Source: Mycobacterium sp. 852002-51961_SCH5331710 (GTDB lineage: Bacteria > Actinomycetota > Actinomycetes > Mycobacteriales > Mycobacteriaceae). From it: a stretch of DNA of 48,306 bases. Every line of letters starts with the position of its first letter. The first letter of the stretch is position 1. The notes under the pieces were generated by a model, which was not told the DNA's origin, did not search any database, and worked only from the letters and a program-made list of their open reading frames with translations. The stretch lies in contig NZ_LZSQ01000077.1 of the NCBI RefSeq assembly GCF_001665535.1, forward strand, positions 1 through 48,306, in the 5' to 3' direction. This document shows, in pieces, positions 29,285 through 37,896 of the stretch. A program made the position numbers and the translations under genes.

Positions 29285-30418
29285 TCAGACCGAAGCGGCC
29301 TCGTTGATCTCGTCGAGCCGCCCGGTCGCCTCGAGGTACTCCTGCACCCAGCGCTCGATCACCGTCGCGGTCTTCTCGACCTTGGTGAACTGGCCGACGA
29401 CCTGACCGATCGGGTTGAACGCCACGTCGACGGACTCGTTCGGGTACTTGTGGGTGGCTGCGACCGCCATCCCGGAAACCATGTACTGCAACGGCATTCC
29501 GAGCGGCTTGGGGTTGTTCGGATCCTCCCACGCATCGGTCCAGTCGTTGCGCAGCATCCGCGCGGGCTTACCGGTGAACGAGCGGCTTCGCACGGTGTCC
29601 TTGCTGGAGGCCTTGACGTAAGCCTCGTGCTGCACCGGGGTGTTCTCCGACTCCTCGACCATCACCCACTGCGAACCGGTCCAGGCACCTTGCGCGCCGA
29701 GCGCGAGTGCCGCCGCGATCTGCTGGCCGCTGCCGATGCCGCCTGCGGCCAGCACCGGCACCGGGGCGACCTCCTTGACGACCTGCGGCCACAGCACGAT
29801 CGAACCGATCTCGCCGCAGTGCCCACCGGCCTCGCCGCCCTGGGCGATGATGATGTCCACGCCGGCGTCGGCGTGCTTGCGCGCCTGTGACGGCGAGCCG
29901 CACAGCGCGGCGACCTTGCGGCCTTCTTCGTGGATGTGATTGATCATGTCGGCGGGGGGAGTGCCGAGCGCATTGGCGATCAGCGTGCACTTCGGGTGCC
30001 GCAGCGCGACCTCGACCTGCGGGGTGGCGGTGGCCTCTGTCCAGCCGAGCAGCTGCAACGCGTCGTCGTCGCTGTGGTCGACCGGAACGCCGTGGTCGGC
30101 GAGGACCTTCTTGGCGAAGTCGATGTGCTCCTGCGGCACGAGGTCGTTCAGGGTCTTCTTGAGCACCTCGGGATCCATGTCGGCGGCGTCCATGCCCTCG
30201 TACTTGTTCGGGATCACGATGTCGACGCCGTAGGGGTGGTCACCGATGTTCTCGTCGATCCACTTGAGCTCGATCTCGAGCTGCTCGGGGGTGTATCCGA
30301 CCGCGCCGAGCACGCCGAAGCCGCCTGCCTTGCTCACCGCGACGACCACGTCCCGGCAGTGGGTGAACGCGAAGATCGGATATTCGATGCCGAGGTCGTT
30401 ACAGATCGGGGTGCGCAT
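29285..30418 (-). CDS. Nitronate monooxygenase-like NAD(P)H:flavin oxidoreductase
   Basis: A 377-residue TIM-barrel FMN protein of the 2-nitropropane dioxygenase family. The FMN-binding glycine-rich segments are visible as IIAQGGEAGGHCGEIGS and VPVLAAGGIGSGQQIAAALA. Sequence and length recall mycobacterial Rv1533-type proteins; it is less like the shorter IpdC (Rv3553), so I do not use that name. A perfect KstR-type box lies 31 bp upstream of the ATG, which ties it to steroid-responsive expression. Actual substrate unknown. Confidence 0.82.
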   Translation of the reverse strand: MRTPICNDLGIEYPIFAFTHCRDVVVAVSKAGGFGVLGAVGYTPEQLEIELKWIDENIGDHPYGVDIVIPNKYEGMDAADMDPEVLKKTLNDLVPQEHIDFAKKVLADHGVPVDHSDDDALQLLGWTEATATPQVEVALRHPKCTLIANALGTPPADMINHIHEEGRKVAALCGSPSQARKHADAGVDIIIAQGGEAGGHCGEIGSIVLWPQVVKEVAPVPVLAAGGIGSGQQIAAALALGAQGAWTGSQWVMVEESENTPVQHEAYVKASSKDTVRSRSFTGKPARMLRNDWTDAWEDPNNPKPLGMPLQYMVSGMAVAATHKYPNESVDVAFNPIGQVVGQFTKVEKTATVIERWVQEYLEATGRLDEINEAASV

Positions 30419-30448
30419 GCCTGCTCCTTGGTGGTGGGCCGCTCAAAT

Positions 30449-30462
30449 TGAAACGTGTTCTA
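30449..30462. promoter_or_regulatory. KstR-type operator before the flavoprotein gene
   Basis: tgaaacgtgttcta matches TnnAACnnGTTnnA at every fixed position and is centred about 37 bp upstream of the flavoprotein start. Confidence 0.7.
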
Positions 30463-30464
30463 GT

Positions 30465-30572
30465 TTAGTACGCGCCGGGGTCGAAAACGAAAGAGACCTC
30501 GTAACCATTCGGATCGGCGATCACGACGACCTCTCCTGTTTCGATGAAAGCTCCGCCACCTCGCCAATTCAC
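30465..30572 (-). pseudogene. C-terminal remnant of a VOC/glyoxalase-fold gene
   Basis: The minus strand encodes GGGAFIETGEVVVIADPNGY then EVSFVFDP before a stop, the usual last beta strands of a vicinal-oxygen-chelate protein (DPxGYExxxV). Nothing upstream in that frame continues the fold; it runs into the HAD phosphatase 3' end. Probably a decayed gene whose 5' part is lost. Confidence 0.45.
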
Positions 30573-30592
30573 CGACACTTCGCTTGATGGCC

Positions 30593-31363
30593 TCAGTCGT
30601 ATCCGATCAGCCTGCGCAACGACACCCGTTTGCGGTTGCCTGAACCTTCGACCTGGAGTACCGGCCACCCGTGCTCGCCCGCCATCGCGGCGAGGCCGGG
30701 GCGGGGGTTCACCGGGCGGGGATTGCCGACCAGAGCCATCAGCACCGCATCCTCGTCGCCGTCGGCGTAGAAGTAACTGCGGTGCAGCTCAACGTCATTG
30801 GCCTCACAGAAGGCCTGCACCGCCGTCGACTTGTTGGCTCCCCAGATGACCGGCTTGGTGATCCGGCCGGTGAGCCGACCCGCGTCGTCGACCTCGAAGT
30901 GGTTGCACAGAACATGGTTGATTCCGGTGAACCGGGCGACCGGTTCGGCGTGGATGGTCAGCGCCGAGCTGCTGAGAACGACGGTGTGCCCGCGCTGTTG
31001 GTGTGCCTGGACGATCTCGTGCATATAGGGAAACACCCGCGCCGCGACCCGCTCGACGAACAGCCGCTCGCCGAGGTCGTCGAGTTCGGCGAGGGATTCA
31101 CCGCGCAGATACCCGGCCGCACGGGTGAGGAGGCGCTCGAATTGCATGCGGCCCAACCGGTATCGCAGCGACGCTTCGACCACACCGAGCACCTCGCCGA
31201 TGCGCGCTTGCCTGCGCCGGATGCGGTCGGCAGCATGTGCGGTGGCCGTGAACCCGTCGACGAGCGTGCCGTCGAGATCGAAAAACGCCCCGACGCGGGG
31301 ATCCTGCGGGCTCGCGGCGATTTCGGCCACAGCGTCCACGGGTACCGCCGGCTGCGCGCTCAT
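30593..31363 (-). CDS. HAD-IB family phosphatase
   Basis: A 256-residue haloacid-dehalogenase-superfamily hydrolase of the SerB-like IB group. Motif I is FFDLDGTLVDG (nucleophile Asp), motif II VVLSSSALT, Lys motif TKPVIWGANKSTAVQ and motif III YADGDEDAVLMALVG. A helical cap follows motif I. Such proteins dephosphorylate small phospho-metabolites, and in mycobacteria are often linked to lipid metabolism. It is separated by 12 bp from the reductase-like gene upstream and may share its KstR-type control. Confidence 0.85.
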   Translation of the reverse strand: MSAQPAVPVDAVAEIAASPQDPRVGAFFDLDGTLVDGFTATAHAADRIRRRQARIGEVLGVVEASLRYRLGRMQFERLLTRAAGYLRGESLAELDDLGERLFVERVAARVFPYMHEIVQAHQQRGHTVVLSSSALTIHAEPVARFTGINHVLCNHFEVDDAGRLTGRITKPVIWGANKSTAVQAFCEANDVELHRSYFYADGDEDAVLMALVGNPRPVNPRPGLAAMAGEHGWPVLQVEGSGNRKRVSLRRLIGYD

Positions 31364-31375
31364 AACGGGTTCAGC

Positions 31376-32464
31376 TTACTGAGCCGCGTACAGCCCCTTA
31401 CCGGTCACGAGCGGCATGTCCAAGGTGGTCCGGATGCCCGGCGCGGCATCGACGACGTCGGGAATCGCGTTGACGATGCGGCCGGCCGCCGCCAGGATCG
31501 CGGCGTAGTTGTGGTCGCCGTTGCGACTGGTGGGGCAGATGTCCATGACGTAGGACGGTTCGCCGGTGATCTCGACGCGGTAGGAGCCGCCGGGTTGTGC
31601 GGGCTGGGCCCAGTCCGGTCGCAGGTCTCCGCGCAACCGCGTGACGTGCTCGACGACGATCACCGGGCTGCCCTTGACCATGCCCTCGATCTGGAAGCGC
31701 ACGGCCGCCACGGTGCCCTTTTTGATGGTGCCGACCGCGACGTCGAAGTCCTCGGGTGCGGGTTCCTGTTCGACGGAGTCCTTGATCTCGTCGACCTCCA
31801 CGCCGAGGCCCGCCGCGAGCTGCCGGATCGCGGTGCCCCAGGCGATGCTCAGCACCCCAGGCTGATACAGCATCGGCAGATCACCGATCTCATCCGCTAT
31901 AGGCCTGCCGAAGCCCATCACGTCGAACATCACCGTGGCGCCGTCGTAGCTGGCGTAGTCGGCGATCTCCATCGTGCGGATCTGCTCGATGCTTTGACAC
32001 GTCCCCGCGAGCGCAAAGGGCAGCAGATCGGTCACGAAGCCCGGATCGACACCGGTCATGAAGACCGTCGAGTTCCCTTCCTGCGCAGCGTCTTCGATGC
32101 GTTGTATGTACTTGTCAGGGATCACCTGCCACGGGTACTGCAGCACGCCCAGACCGGAGCCGACGACGTCGATGCCCGCCGCGAGGATCTTGCGGACGTC
32201 GGCCATCGCGTCGGGCAACCGGGTGTCGCCCATGGCGCAGTAGACGACGCAGTCCGGCGCGCCCGCGATGATCGTGTCGAGGTCGTCGACCGCGGTCACG
32301 CCGGTGGTGACGTCGAGGCCGGCCAACTCTCCGGCGTCCTTGCCGACCTTGGCCTGCGACGAGACCCAGACCCCGGTGAGATCGAATCGCGCGTCGTTGA
32401 CGAGTTGCTTGAGCGCGAGGCTGCCGCAGTTACCGGTTCCGATGAGCGCCACTCGTATAGCCAT
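31376..32464 (-). CDS. Dihydrodipicolinate-reductase-like NAD(P)-dependent oxidoreductase
   Basis: A 362-residue protein with an N-terminal Rossmann nucleotide site (MAIRVALIGTGNCGSLALKQ) and a large C-terminal alpha/beta domain (FMTGVDPGFVTDLLPFALAG, VMFDVMGFGRPI). It belongs to the mycobacterial group annotated as dihydrodipicolinate reductase-like or diaminopentanoate-dehydrogenase-like, and is not the lysine-pathway DapB. ATG 32464 is clearly the start because the Rossmann motif begins there; the frame runs on upstream only by chance. A perfect KstR-type box lies 33 bp upstream, shared with the divergent SDR gene. Confidence 0.82.
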   Translation of the reverse strand: MAIRVALIGTGNCGSLALKQLVNDARFDLTGVWVSSQAKVGKDAGELAGLDVTTGVTAVDDLDTIIAGAPDCVVYCAMGDTRLPDAMADVRKILAAGIDVVGSGLGVLQYPWQVIPDKYIQRIEDAAQEGNSTVFMTGVDPGFVTDLLPFALAGTCQSIEQIRTMEIADYASYDGATVMFDVMGFGRPIADEIGDLPMLYQPGVLSIAWGTAIRQLAAGLGVEVDEIKDSVEQEPAPEDFDVAVGTIKKGTVAAVRFQIEGMVKGSPVIVVEHVTRLRGDLRPDWAQPAQPGGSYRVEITGEPSYVMDICPTSRNGDHNYAAILAAAGRIVNAIPDVVDAAPGIRTTLDMPLVTGKGLYAAQ

Positions 32465-32496
32465 GGCGAGCAGTATGCCGTGCTGACCAGCCAAAT

Positions 32497-32510
32497 TGGA
32501 ACAGGTTCTA
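32497..32510. promoter_or_regulatory. KstR-type operator between divergent reductase and SDR genes
   Basis: tggaacaggttcta matches TnnAACnnGTTnnA at every fixed position and lies midway in the 78-bp divergent promoter region. Confidence 0.7.
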
Positions 32511-32542
32511 GTTCCCAAGGTGGTGCGGTAGCCTGACGCCCC

Positions 32543-33277
32543 ATGGGACGCGTGGACGACAAAGTGGCACTGATCAGTGGCGGCGCTCGTGGAATGGGTG
32601 CCGCCGACGCGCGCGCACTCGTGGCCGAGGGCGCCAAGGTCGTGATCGGCGACATCCTCGACGAGGAGGGTAAGGCGCTGGCCGACGAGATCGGTGACGC
32701 GGCCCGCTACGTCCACCTCGACGTCACTCAGGCCGATCAGTGGGAGGCCGCGGTCGCCACCGCGGTCAACGAGTTCGGCAAGCTCAACGTGCTGGTCAAC
32801 AACGCGGGCACGGTGGCGCTGGGTCAGATCGGCCAATTCGACATGGCCAAGTGGCAGAAGGTCATTGACGTCAACCTCACCGGCACGTTTCTCGGCATGC
32901 AGCATTCGGTCGAGGCGATGAAGGCCGCGGGCGGCGGGTCGATCATCAACATCTCGTCGATCGAGGGGTTGCGCGGCGCGGTGATGGTGCACCCGTACGT
33001 CGCGTCGAAGTGGGCGGTGCGCGGGCTGACGAAGTCGGCGGCGCTCGAACTCGGCCCGCACAACATTCGCGTCAACTCGGTGCATCCCGGCTTCATCCGC
33101 ACGCCGATGACCAAGCACTTCCCGGACAACATGTTGCGGATCCCGCTGGGCCGGCCCGGTCAGCCCGACGAGGTGGCGACCTTCGTGGTGTTCCTGGCCA
33201 GCGACGAGTCCCGGTATTCGACCGGCGCCGAGTTCGTCATGGACGGCGGGCTCACCAACGACGTCCCGCACAAGTAG
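32543..33277 (+). CDS. Short-chain dehydrogenase, hydroxysteroid dehydrogenase-like
   Basis: A 244-residue classical SDR. The cofactor motif is GGARGMGAADARA, an Asp after strand 2 (GDILDEEGK) suggests NAD(H), NNAG is at about 86, the catalytic Ser is in NISSIEGLRG and the Tyr/Lys pair is in YVASKWAVRGL. It closely resembles mycobacterial FabG3 (Rv2002), a 20-beta-hydroxysteroid dehydrogenase, in the segment VSGGARGMG...GDILDEEGKA. With the KstR-type box upstream, a steroid alcohol/ketone substrate is likely but not proven. Confidence 0.88.
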   Translation: MGRVDDKVALISGGARGMGAADARALVAEGAKVVIGDILDEEGKALADEIGDAARYVHLDVTQADQWEAAVATAVNEFGKLNVLVNNAGTVALGQIGQFDMAKWQKVIDVNLTGTFLGMQHSVEAMKAAGGGSIINISSIEGLRGAVMVHPYVASKWAVRGLTKSAALELGPHNIRVNSVHPGFIRTPMTKHFPDNMLRIPLGRPGQPDEVATFVVFLASDESRYSTGAEFVMDGGLTNDVPHK

Positions 33278-33292
33278 CGGTCAGTCGACCGC
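33277..33292. terminator. Short bidirectional hairpin
   Basis: gcggtc (33277-33282) and gaccgc (33287-33292) close a 4-nt loop between the SDR stop and the opposing thioesterase stop (33281). Confidence 0.45.
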
Positions 33293-33679
33293 GGCGAAGT
33301 TGACGGTCGCGGTCGCGCCGACCTCGTCGTCGTTGCCGCGGTAGATGTCGACCTGGACCACCACCGAGCGTTTACCCGTGCGCAGGATCCGCGCGACCGC
33401 CCTGGCCGGCCCGATCTTGATCGGCCTCAGGTAGCGGATGAACAGGTCCGTAGTGGCGATGGCGTGACCGAACGGGGTGGCCCGAGCGGCGAGTTGTCCG
33501 GCGGTCACGTCGGCCATCGTCGCGACCAATCCGCCCTGTAGACCGCCGGCGGTGTTGGTGGTCCGCTCGTCGACGGGCATCTCCATCGTCACAGTGCCGT
33601 CGGGGGAGGGCACCTCCGTCAGGCCGAGTTGGTCGAACAACTCGCGAAGCGACTTGGGTGCCGTCATGGGTAATGACAT
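33281..33679 (-). CDS. Hotdog-fold thioesterase, PaaI family
   Basis: A 132-residue acyl-CoA thioesterase-like protein. The hotdog core shows GLQGGLVATMADVTAGQLAA, in place of the usual HGG loop, then ATTDLFIRYLRPIKIGPARA and ATATVNFAAVD. ATG 33679 is used; ATG 33667 is possible. It is convergent with the SDR gene and divergent from cinA (47 bp). Likely hydrolyses an acyl-CoA of lipid or steroid origin (inference). Confidence 0.82.
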   Translation of the reverse strand: MSLPMTAPKSLRELFDQLGLTEVPSPDGTVTMEMPVDERTTNTAGGLQGGLVATMADVTAGQLAARATPFGHAIATTDLFIRYLRPIKIGPARAVARILRTGKRSVVVQVDIYRGNDDEVGATATVNFAAVD

Positions 33680-33725
33680 TACCGCTGTGCACCGCCGCGG
33701 TGTGGGGTGCGTAGTGTCGTAGTTC

Positions 33726-34985
33726 GTGAGCGCACGCGCGGGCATCGTCGTCACCGGTACCGAGGTCCTGACGGGCCGGGTGCAGGACCTCAACGGACCC
33801 TGGCTCGCCGACCGGCTGCTGGAGTTGGGTGTCGAGCTGGCGCACATCACGATGTGCGGCGACCGGCCCGGCGACATCGAGGCTCAGCTGCGGTTCCTGG
33901 CCGCCGAGGGTGTGGACCTCATCATCACCAGCGGCGGCCTCGGCCCGACCGCCGACGATATGACGGTCGAGACCGTGGCCCGGTTCACCCGCCGAAAGTT
34001 GGTGTTGGACAACCGACTCGAGCGCAAGATCGGCGACATCGTGTCGCGGTTGATGGCCCGCTTTCCCGACGTCGACCCCGAGGCGATCCAGGCGGCCAAC
34101 CGCAAACAGGCACTGATCCCCGACGGCGCCGACGTGATCGACCCGGTGGGCACCGCGCCGGGTGTCGTCGTCCCCGGCACGCCGACGGTCGTCGTGCTGC
34201 CCGGCCCGCCACGCGAGCTGCAGCCGATGTGGCCGCTGGCGTTGCAAACCGCCGCCGTGCAGGAGGCGATCGCCGGCCGCACGGCGTACCGCCAGGAGAT
34301 GGTGCGGATGTTCGGGGTCCCCGAGTCCGGTCTCGCCGACACGCTGCGCGACGCCGAGCGCGACATCGCCGGCTTCGAACGGCTCGAGATCACCACCTGT
34401 CTGCGGCGCGGTGAACTCGAGATCGTCACCCGCTATGAGCCCGAAGCAGCGCAGACCTACACCGAGCTGATGACTCTGCTGCGCGATCGCCACGGCGAAG
34501 CGCTGTTCTCCGAGGACGGATCCCGCGTCGACGAGCAGGTCGCGCGGCTGCTGACCGGCCGACGCATCGCGACCGCCGAGTCGTGCACCGGTGGACTGCT
34601 GGCGGCGCGGCTGACCGATCTCGCGGGCTCGTCGGCGTACGTCGCCGGTGCGGTGGTGGCCTACGCGAACGACGCCAAGAGCGAACTGCTCGGCGTCGAC
34701 CCCACGCTGATCGTCGAACACGGCGCGGTCTCCGAACCTGTCGCCGACGCGATGGCCGACGGCGCGCTGAGCCGGTTCAAAGCCGACACCGCGATCGCGA
34801 TCACCGGCATCGCGGGCCCGGACGGCGGTACCGCCGACAAGCCGGTCGGCACGGTCTGCTTCAGCCTCAAGCTGACCGACGGCACCGTCGCCACCCGCTC
34901 GATGCGGATGCCCGGTGACCGCGCCGACATCCGCGAGCGGTCCACCACCGTCGCGATGCACCTGCTGCGCCGAGCATTGAGCTGA
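33726..34985 (+). CDS. cinA: CinA family protein (MoaB-like plus NMN deamidase domain)
   Basis: A 419-residue two-domain protein. The N-terminal molybdopterin-binding-like domain (1-170) has [20 protein letters not shown] and [13 protein letters not shown]. The C-terminal CinA domain (about 260-415) has [20 protein letters not shown] and [19 protein letters not shown], the site for nicotinamide-mononucleotide deamidation. GTG 33726. Length is normal for full-length CinA (Rv1901 group). Confidence 0.92.
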   Translation: MSARAGIVVTGTEVLTGRVQDLNGPWLADRLLELGVELAHITMCGDRPGDIEAQLRFLAAEGVDLIITSGGLGPTADDMTVETVARFTRRKLVLDNRLERKIGDIVSRLMARFPDVDPEAIQAANRKQALIPDGADVIDPVGTAPGVVVPGTPTVVVLPGPPRELQPMWPLALQTAAVQEAIAGRTAYRQEMVRMFGVPESGLADTLRDAERDIAGFERLEITTCLRRGELEIVTRYEPEAAQTYTELMTLLRDRHGEALFSEDGSRVDEQVARLLTGRRIATAESCTGGLLAARLTDLAGSSAYVAGAVVAYANDAKSELLGVDPTLIVEHGAVSEPVADAMADGALSRFKADTAIAITGIAGPDGGTADKPVGTVCFSLKLTDGTVATRSMRMPGDRADIRERSTTVAMHLLRRALS

Positions 34986-35063
34986 CCGGTGCGCGTCCGG
35001 AGCCTCCTGCAGCGGTGCCACGCCGATCGGCTAACGTACGGGTCCGACACAGGAGGAGTACCG

Positions 35064-35291
35064 ATGGCGGAAAACGCGCGCGAAGAGCTGTCCGAACGCG
35101 CCGTCGAGGCCGGATGGGACCGCAGAGACGCGGACCGTACCGACTACTACACGCGCAGTCCGGTGCGTATCCACGTGATCTGGCAGGGCAGCGACGCGAT
35201 CAGCGGCGGTGCGCTGTACCACGACGACATCCTCATGGCCTACAGCCGCGACCTCTCCACGGTCTCGGGCTGGTTGGCCCGCAGCCGCTGA
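35064..35291 (+). CDS. Small conserved hypothetical protein
   Basis: A 75-residue soluble protein with NAREELSERAVEAGWDRRDA, then RTDYYTRSPVRIHVIWQGSD and a short C-terminal helix. No named domain seen. ATG 35064 is fixed by aggagga at 35051-35057; the frame to 34989 lacks a site. Probably transcribed after cinA (79 bp gap). Ends in a strong hairpin. Confidence 0.7.
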   Translation: MAENAREELSERAVEAGWDRRDADRTDYYTRSPVRIHVIWQGSDAISGGALYHDDILMAYSRDLSTVSGWLARSR

Positions 35292-35296
35292 CGGTT

Positions 35297-35316
35297 GCCG
35301 CGGTCAGGACCGCGGC
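35297..35316. terminator. Bidirectional terminator hairpin
   Basis: gccgcggtc (35297-35305) and gaccgcggc (35308-35316) form a 9-bp perfect palindrome, followed by ttct, between the small-protein stop (35291) and the opposing hydrolase stop (35304). Confidence 0.65.
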
Positions 35317-36224
35317 TTCTGTTCGTCCCACACCTTCAACATTGTCTGCAGGATCTCCTCTGCGCGGCCGAGGCCGGCGAGGTGACTTTCGCCGGGCATC
35401 GTGGACAGCTCGGCGTCGCGGAGCCTCGAGACGACGTGCTCACCGTGGCGGAACGGAACGATGTGGTCGGCGTCGCCGTGCCACCAGCGCACCGGCACCG
35501 TGATCTCGTCGAGCCGGAAGCCCCAGTCGTGGGCGAAGACGACGATGTCGGAGAACGGGGCCGCCAATTGCTTGCGGCTGCCGTTGAGCAGGTCGTCGAG
35601 GAACATGGCCTTGATCTCCGGCCGGGCCAGCAACCGGCGGTCGGCCTCGGGTGACACTCGCCCGTAGAGGTCGGTGATGGGGGAGGCGACCGGTTTGATG
35701 AACCGGATCAGAGCCGAGGCCAGCAGCCCGACCGGGGTCCCCGCGTACTGCAGCAGCGGCGCGACACGCGTGCCGAGGTTGCCCATGAGGCCGCCGGGGA
35801 TCGCGTCGGGGCCGACGGTGGGGGCGACGCCGCCGATCACGCCCGCGACGACGACGCGGTCGGGCAGCGCGGCGGCACACCCGAGCGTGTACGGGCCGCC
35901 ACCGGAAAGGCCGACGACGGCCATCTTGTCGATGCCCAGGGTGTCGGCGATCGTGCGTAGATCATCGGCGAAATCGACGACCCGTTCGTATCGATGCGGG
36001 GTCGACGACCCGATGCCGGGACGGTCGAGCCCGATCAGCCGGATGTTCGCCTTCTCGGCGTAGACGCGGGCCTCCATCGGGATCTGACGGCGGGCCCCCG
36101 GGGTGCCGTGCAACCAGAAGACGGCACGGCCCTGCGGGTCGCCGAACTCGGCGAATCCGATGCGGCGGTCCTCACCGACAGCGACGTTGCCCTCGAGCTT
36201 GGGGCGGGCGATTGCGACAACCAT
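35304..36224 (-). CDS. Alpha/beta-fold hydrolase
   Basis: A 306-residue serine hydrolase. The oxyanion segment is WLHGTPGARRQIP, the nucleophile is in VVGLSGGGPYTLG, the acid in WWHGDADHIVPF and the catalytic His in PGESHLAGLG. A lid of about 90 residues lies between nucleophile and acid. No signal peptide. Lipase/esterase or epoxide-hydrolase-like activity is possible; M. tuberculosis has LipJ near cinA, but this protein lacks LipJ's cyclase domain. Confidence 0.87.
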   Translation of the reverse strand: MVVAIARPKLEGNVAVGEDRRIGFAEFGDPQGRAVFWLHGTPGARRQIPMEARVYAEKANIRLIGLDRPGIGSSTPHRYERVVDFADDLRTIADTLGIDKMAVVGLSGGGPYTLGCAAALPDRVVVAGVIGGVAPTVGPDAIPGGLMGNLGTRVAPLLQYAGTPVGLLASALIRFIKPVASPITDLYGRVSPEADRRLLARPEIKAMFLDDLLNGSRKQLAAPFSDIVVFAHDWGFRLDEITVPVRWWHGDADHIVPFRHGEHVVSRLRDAELSTMPGESHLAGLGRAEEILQTMLKVWDEQKPRS

Positions 36225-36260
36225 GGCGGAAGTGTCTCATGACGCTTGGAGGCGTTTTCG

Positions 36261-37109
36261 CTATGCCACCCGAAATACGTATGCCGCCGCGGTGGTGACT
36301 CGGTCGTCGGCGCCCTCGTCGTGCATCAGCACCCGCACGGCCACGGTGCCGTCGGCCCCGCGGACCGGTTCGGAGTCCACCCGGAACGGACCGGCCTTGC
36401 CGCGCGCCATGAACATCACGTGGCAGGACACTCCGTGCAGACGGTCGGTGCCCGCGGCGGCTGCCGCGGCGTCGATGGCGGCGGTCTCGAGGATGACGAA
36501 CTGGGGTCCGACGTGCAGCGCCGCGTCGGGCGACGCGACCTCGGCCGACAACTCCGGTAGACCCCAGCGACCGTCGGGTCGGCGGCGGCCACCGAACACC
36601 TGCCACAGCGGCGGCAAGTCGGGGGAATCGACGATGTTGAGCGGATTGGCCTCCATCCGCTCCAGTCCCTCGGGCGGAACGCCGATGCTGACGCCCTGCC
36701 CCTCGATCAGGGCGAGCACCCGATCCGGGTTGTCGGCGTCGACGATCTTGGCGCGGCTGTATCCCATCTGGCGGCCCACCCGCAGTTCCTCGGACACCAC
36801 CTCGAAGCAGGTGACATCGCGGCCCGGGTCGAGAATCTGGCAGGAGTGGATGACCGGGTTCGGCACCGCCTCCAGGTCCGACATGTGCCCGCTCTCGGGG
36901 GCCGAGATGCCCAGCACGGCGAATAGCAGACCGCCGGCCGCGTCGCGCATATCGCGGCGCACGGCGACGGTGTTGTCCTCTTCGACGAGGTCCATCTGGG
37001 CGTAGCTGCGGCCGATGTAGCGATAGCTCAGCAATCCGCCCCAGCGCCGGCGCAGTTCCTCTGCATACTCCTCGGGTGAATCGGACAGCTCGCGGATATC
37101 GCGCAGCAC
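36261..37109 (-). CDS. Hotdog-like (thioesterase superfamily) hypothetical protein
   Basis: A 282-residue protein with two hotdog-like halves. The first half includes AVRRDMRDAAGGLLFAVLGI and GRQMGYSRAKIVDADNPDRV, the pattern of acyl-CoA thioesterase-like actinobacterial proteins. The second includes SCHVMFMARGKAGPFRVDSE and VAVRVLMHDEG. No catalytic residue can be assigned with confidence. Starts 34 bp after a small hypothetical gene on the same strand. Confidence 0.6.
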   Translation of the reverse strand: MLRDIRELSDSPEEYAEELRRRWGGLLSYRYIGRSYAQMDLVEEDNTVAVRRDMRDAAGGLLFAVLGISAPESGHMSDLEAVPNPVIHSCQILDPGRDVTCFEVVSEELRVGRQMGYSRAKIVDADNPDRVLALIEGQGVSIGVPPEGLERMEANPLNIVDSPDLPPLWQVFGGRRRPDGRWGLPELSAEVASPDAALHVGPQFVILETAAIDAAAAAAGTDRLHGVSCHVMFMARGKAGPFRVDSEPVRGADGTVAVRVLMHDEGADDRVTTAAAYVFRVA

Positions 37110-37143
37110 GCAACACTCCTATCTGAGGGACGCCGACGGCGGA

Positions 37144-37383
37144 TTACAGCAATCGGCGAGGCGTTACTTCCATCTGGTAACCGGCGGGGAACGTCATCTC
37201 GATCACCCGCAGTTCGTCGTGGGCCTTCGACTCGAGTTCGAGGACGACACATCCCTCGCCCAGGTCCTTGGCCTCCAACACCGTGTAATGCTGACCGCCA
37301 CCGTTGACGTCGACGACGGGGTCCCCTGAGCGCAGTGCCTCGACCGCTACCAGGCCGGGGGCTTTTGCCGGGTGTGTTTCCAC
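37144..37383 (-). CDS. Small beta-rich hypothetical protein
   Basis: A 79-residue protein from GTG 37383. Segments GDPVVDVNGGGQHYTVLEAK and EMTFPAGYQMEVTPRRLL suggest a small beta barrel of SH3/KOW type. Function unknown. A long frame extending far upstream to 38697 is the shadow of the acyl-CoA synthetase gene, not part of this protein. Confidence 0.6.
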   Translation of the reverse strand: METHPAKAPGLVAVEALRSGDPVVDVNGGGQHYTVLEAKDLGEGCVVLELESKAHDELRVIEMTFPAGYQMEVTPRRLL

Positions 37384-37424
37384 GCGACCCACGGTAAGCC
37401 AAATTGCCCGAGCGCTCGGGTGTT

Positions 37425-37799
37425 TCAGCCGACCGCCATGGTGTAGGCGACGCCGCCGATGACGAAGGTGGCCAGGCACAGCCCGAATGTTCCCAAGGCG
37501 AACGGCCAGCCGGGCGCACGCCGCACCAGCTGTACGACGGTCGCGATCAGTCCTGCCACCCCGATCGCGCCCGCCAACAGGACGGCGGTGAAGACCGCGT
37601 TGACGGCGCCTTCCTCGCTGCAGGTCTCGGGCGGGCAGTGGTCCAGGAAGGCCAGCGAGAACAGTCCGAAGAACGCCCCGACGGCGATCATCCCGGCGGT
37701 GATCACCAGCGCGACCACCGACGCCGCAATGTCGGCGCCGGACACCGGCCGCTTGTACGGCTGCGGCGGCGGATAGCCGGGATAACTCGGTTGGACCAT
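37425..37799 (-). CDS. Three-helix membrane protein with Pro/Tyr N-terminus
   Basis: A 124-residue protein with a cytosolic Pro/Tyr-rich start (MVQPSYPGYPPPQPYKRPVS), then hydrophobic segments near 22-48, 68-90 and 99-121. A Cys pair (DHCPPETCSEE) lies in the extracytoplasmic loop. ATG 37799 is preferred; the track upstream lacks a ribosome site. Divergent from the acyl-CoA synthetase gene. Confidence 0.68.
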   Translation of the reverse strand: MVQPSYPGYPPPQPYKRPVSGADIAASVVALVITAGMIAVGAFFGLFSLAFLDHCPPETCSEEGAVNAVFTAVLLAGAIGVAGLIATVVQLVRRAPGWPFALGTFGLCLATFVIGGVAYTMAVG

Positions 37800-37896
37800 G
37801 ACCGCAGATGCTAGCGACGCGATGCGCGGTTTCCCGTCGAAACGCCTGGACATGGACGATCATGGCGTCATCGAGCCAGCCAGCAGGGAGACGTCC

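Noticed and set aside
29285..30418. Naming the flavoprotein ipdC
   Set aside because: IpdC (Rv3553) is shorter and, as I recall it, differs in sequence; this protein fits the longer Rv1533-type group better.
33372..35021. A 549-codon minus-strand frame opposite cinA
   Set aside because: Shadow of cinA; no recognisable fold, His/Arg/Gly-rich.
35064..36224. LipJ-type hydrolase-cyclase next to cinA
   Set aside because: The hydrolase at 35304-36224 ends without any cyclase domain.
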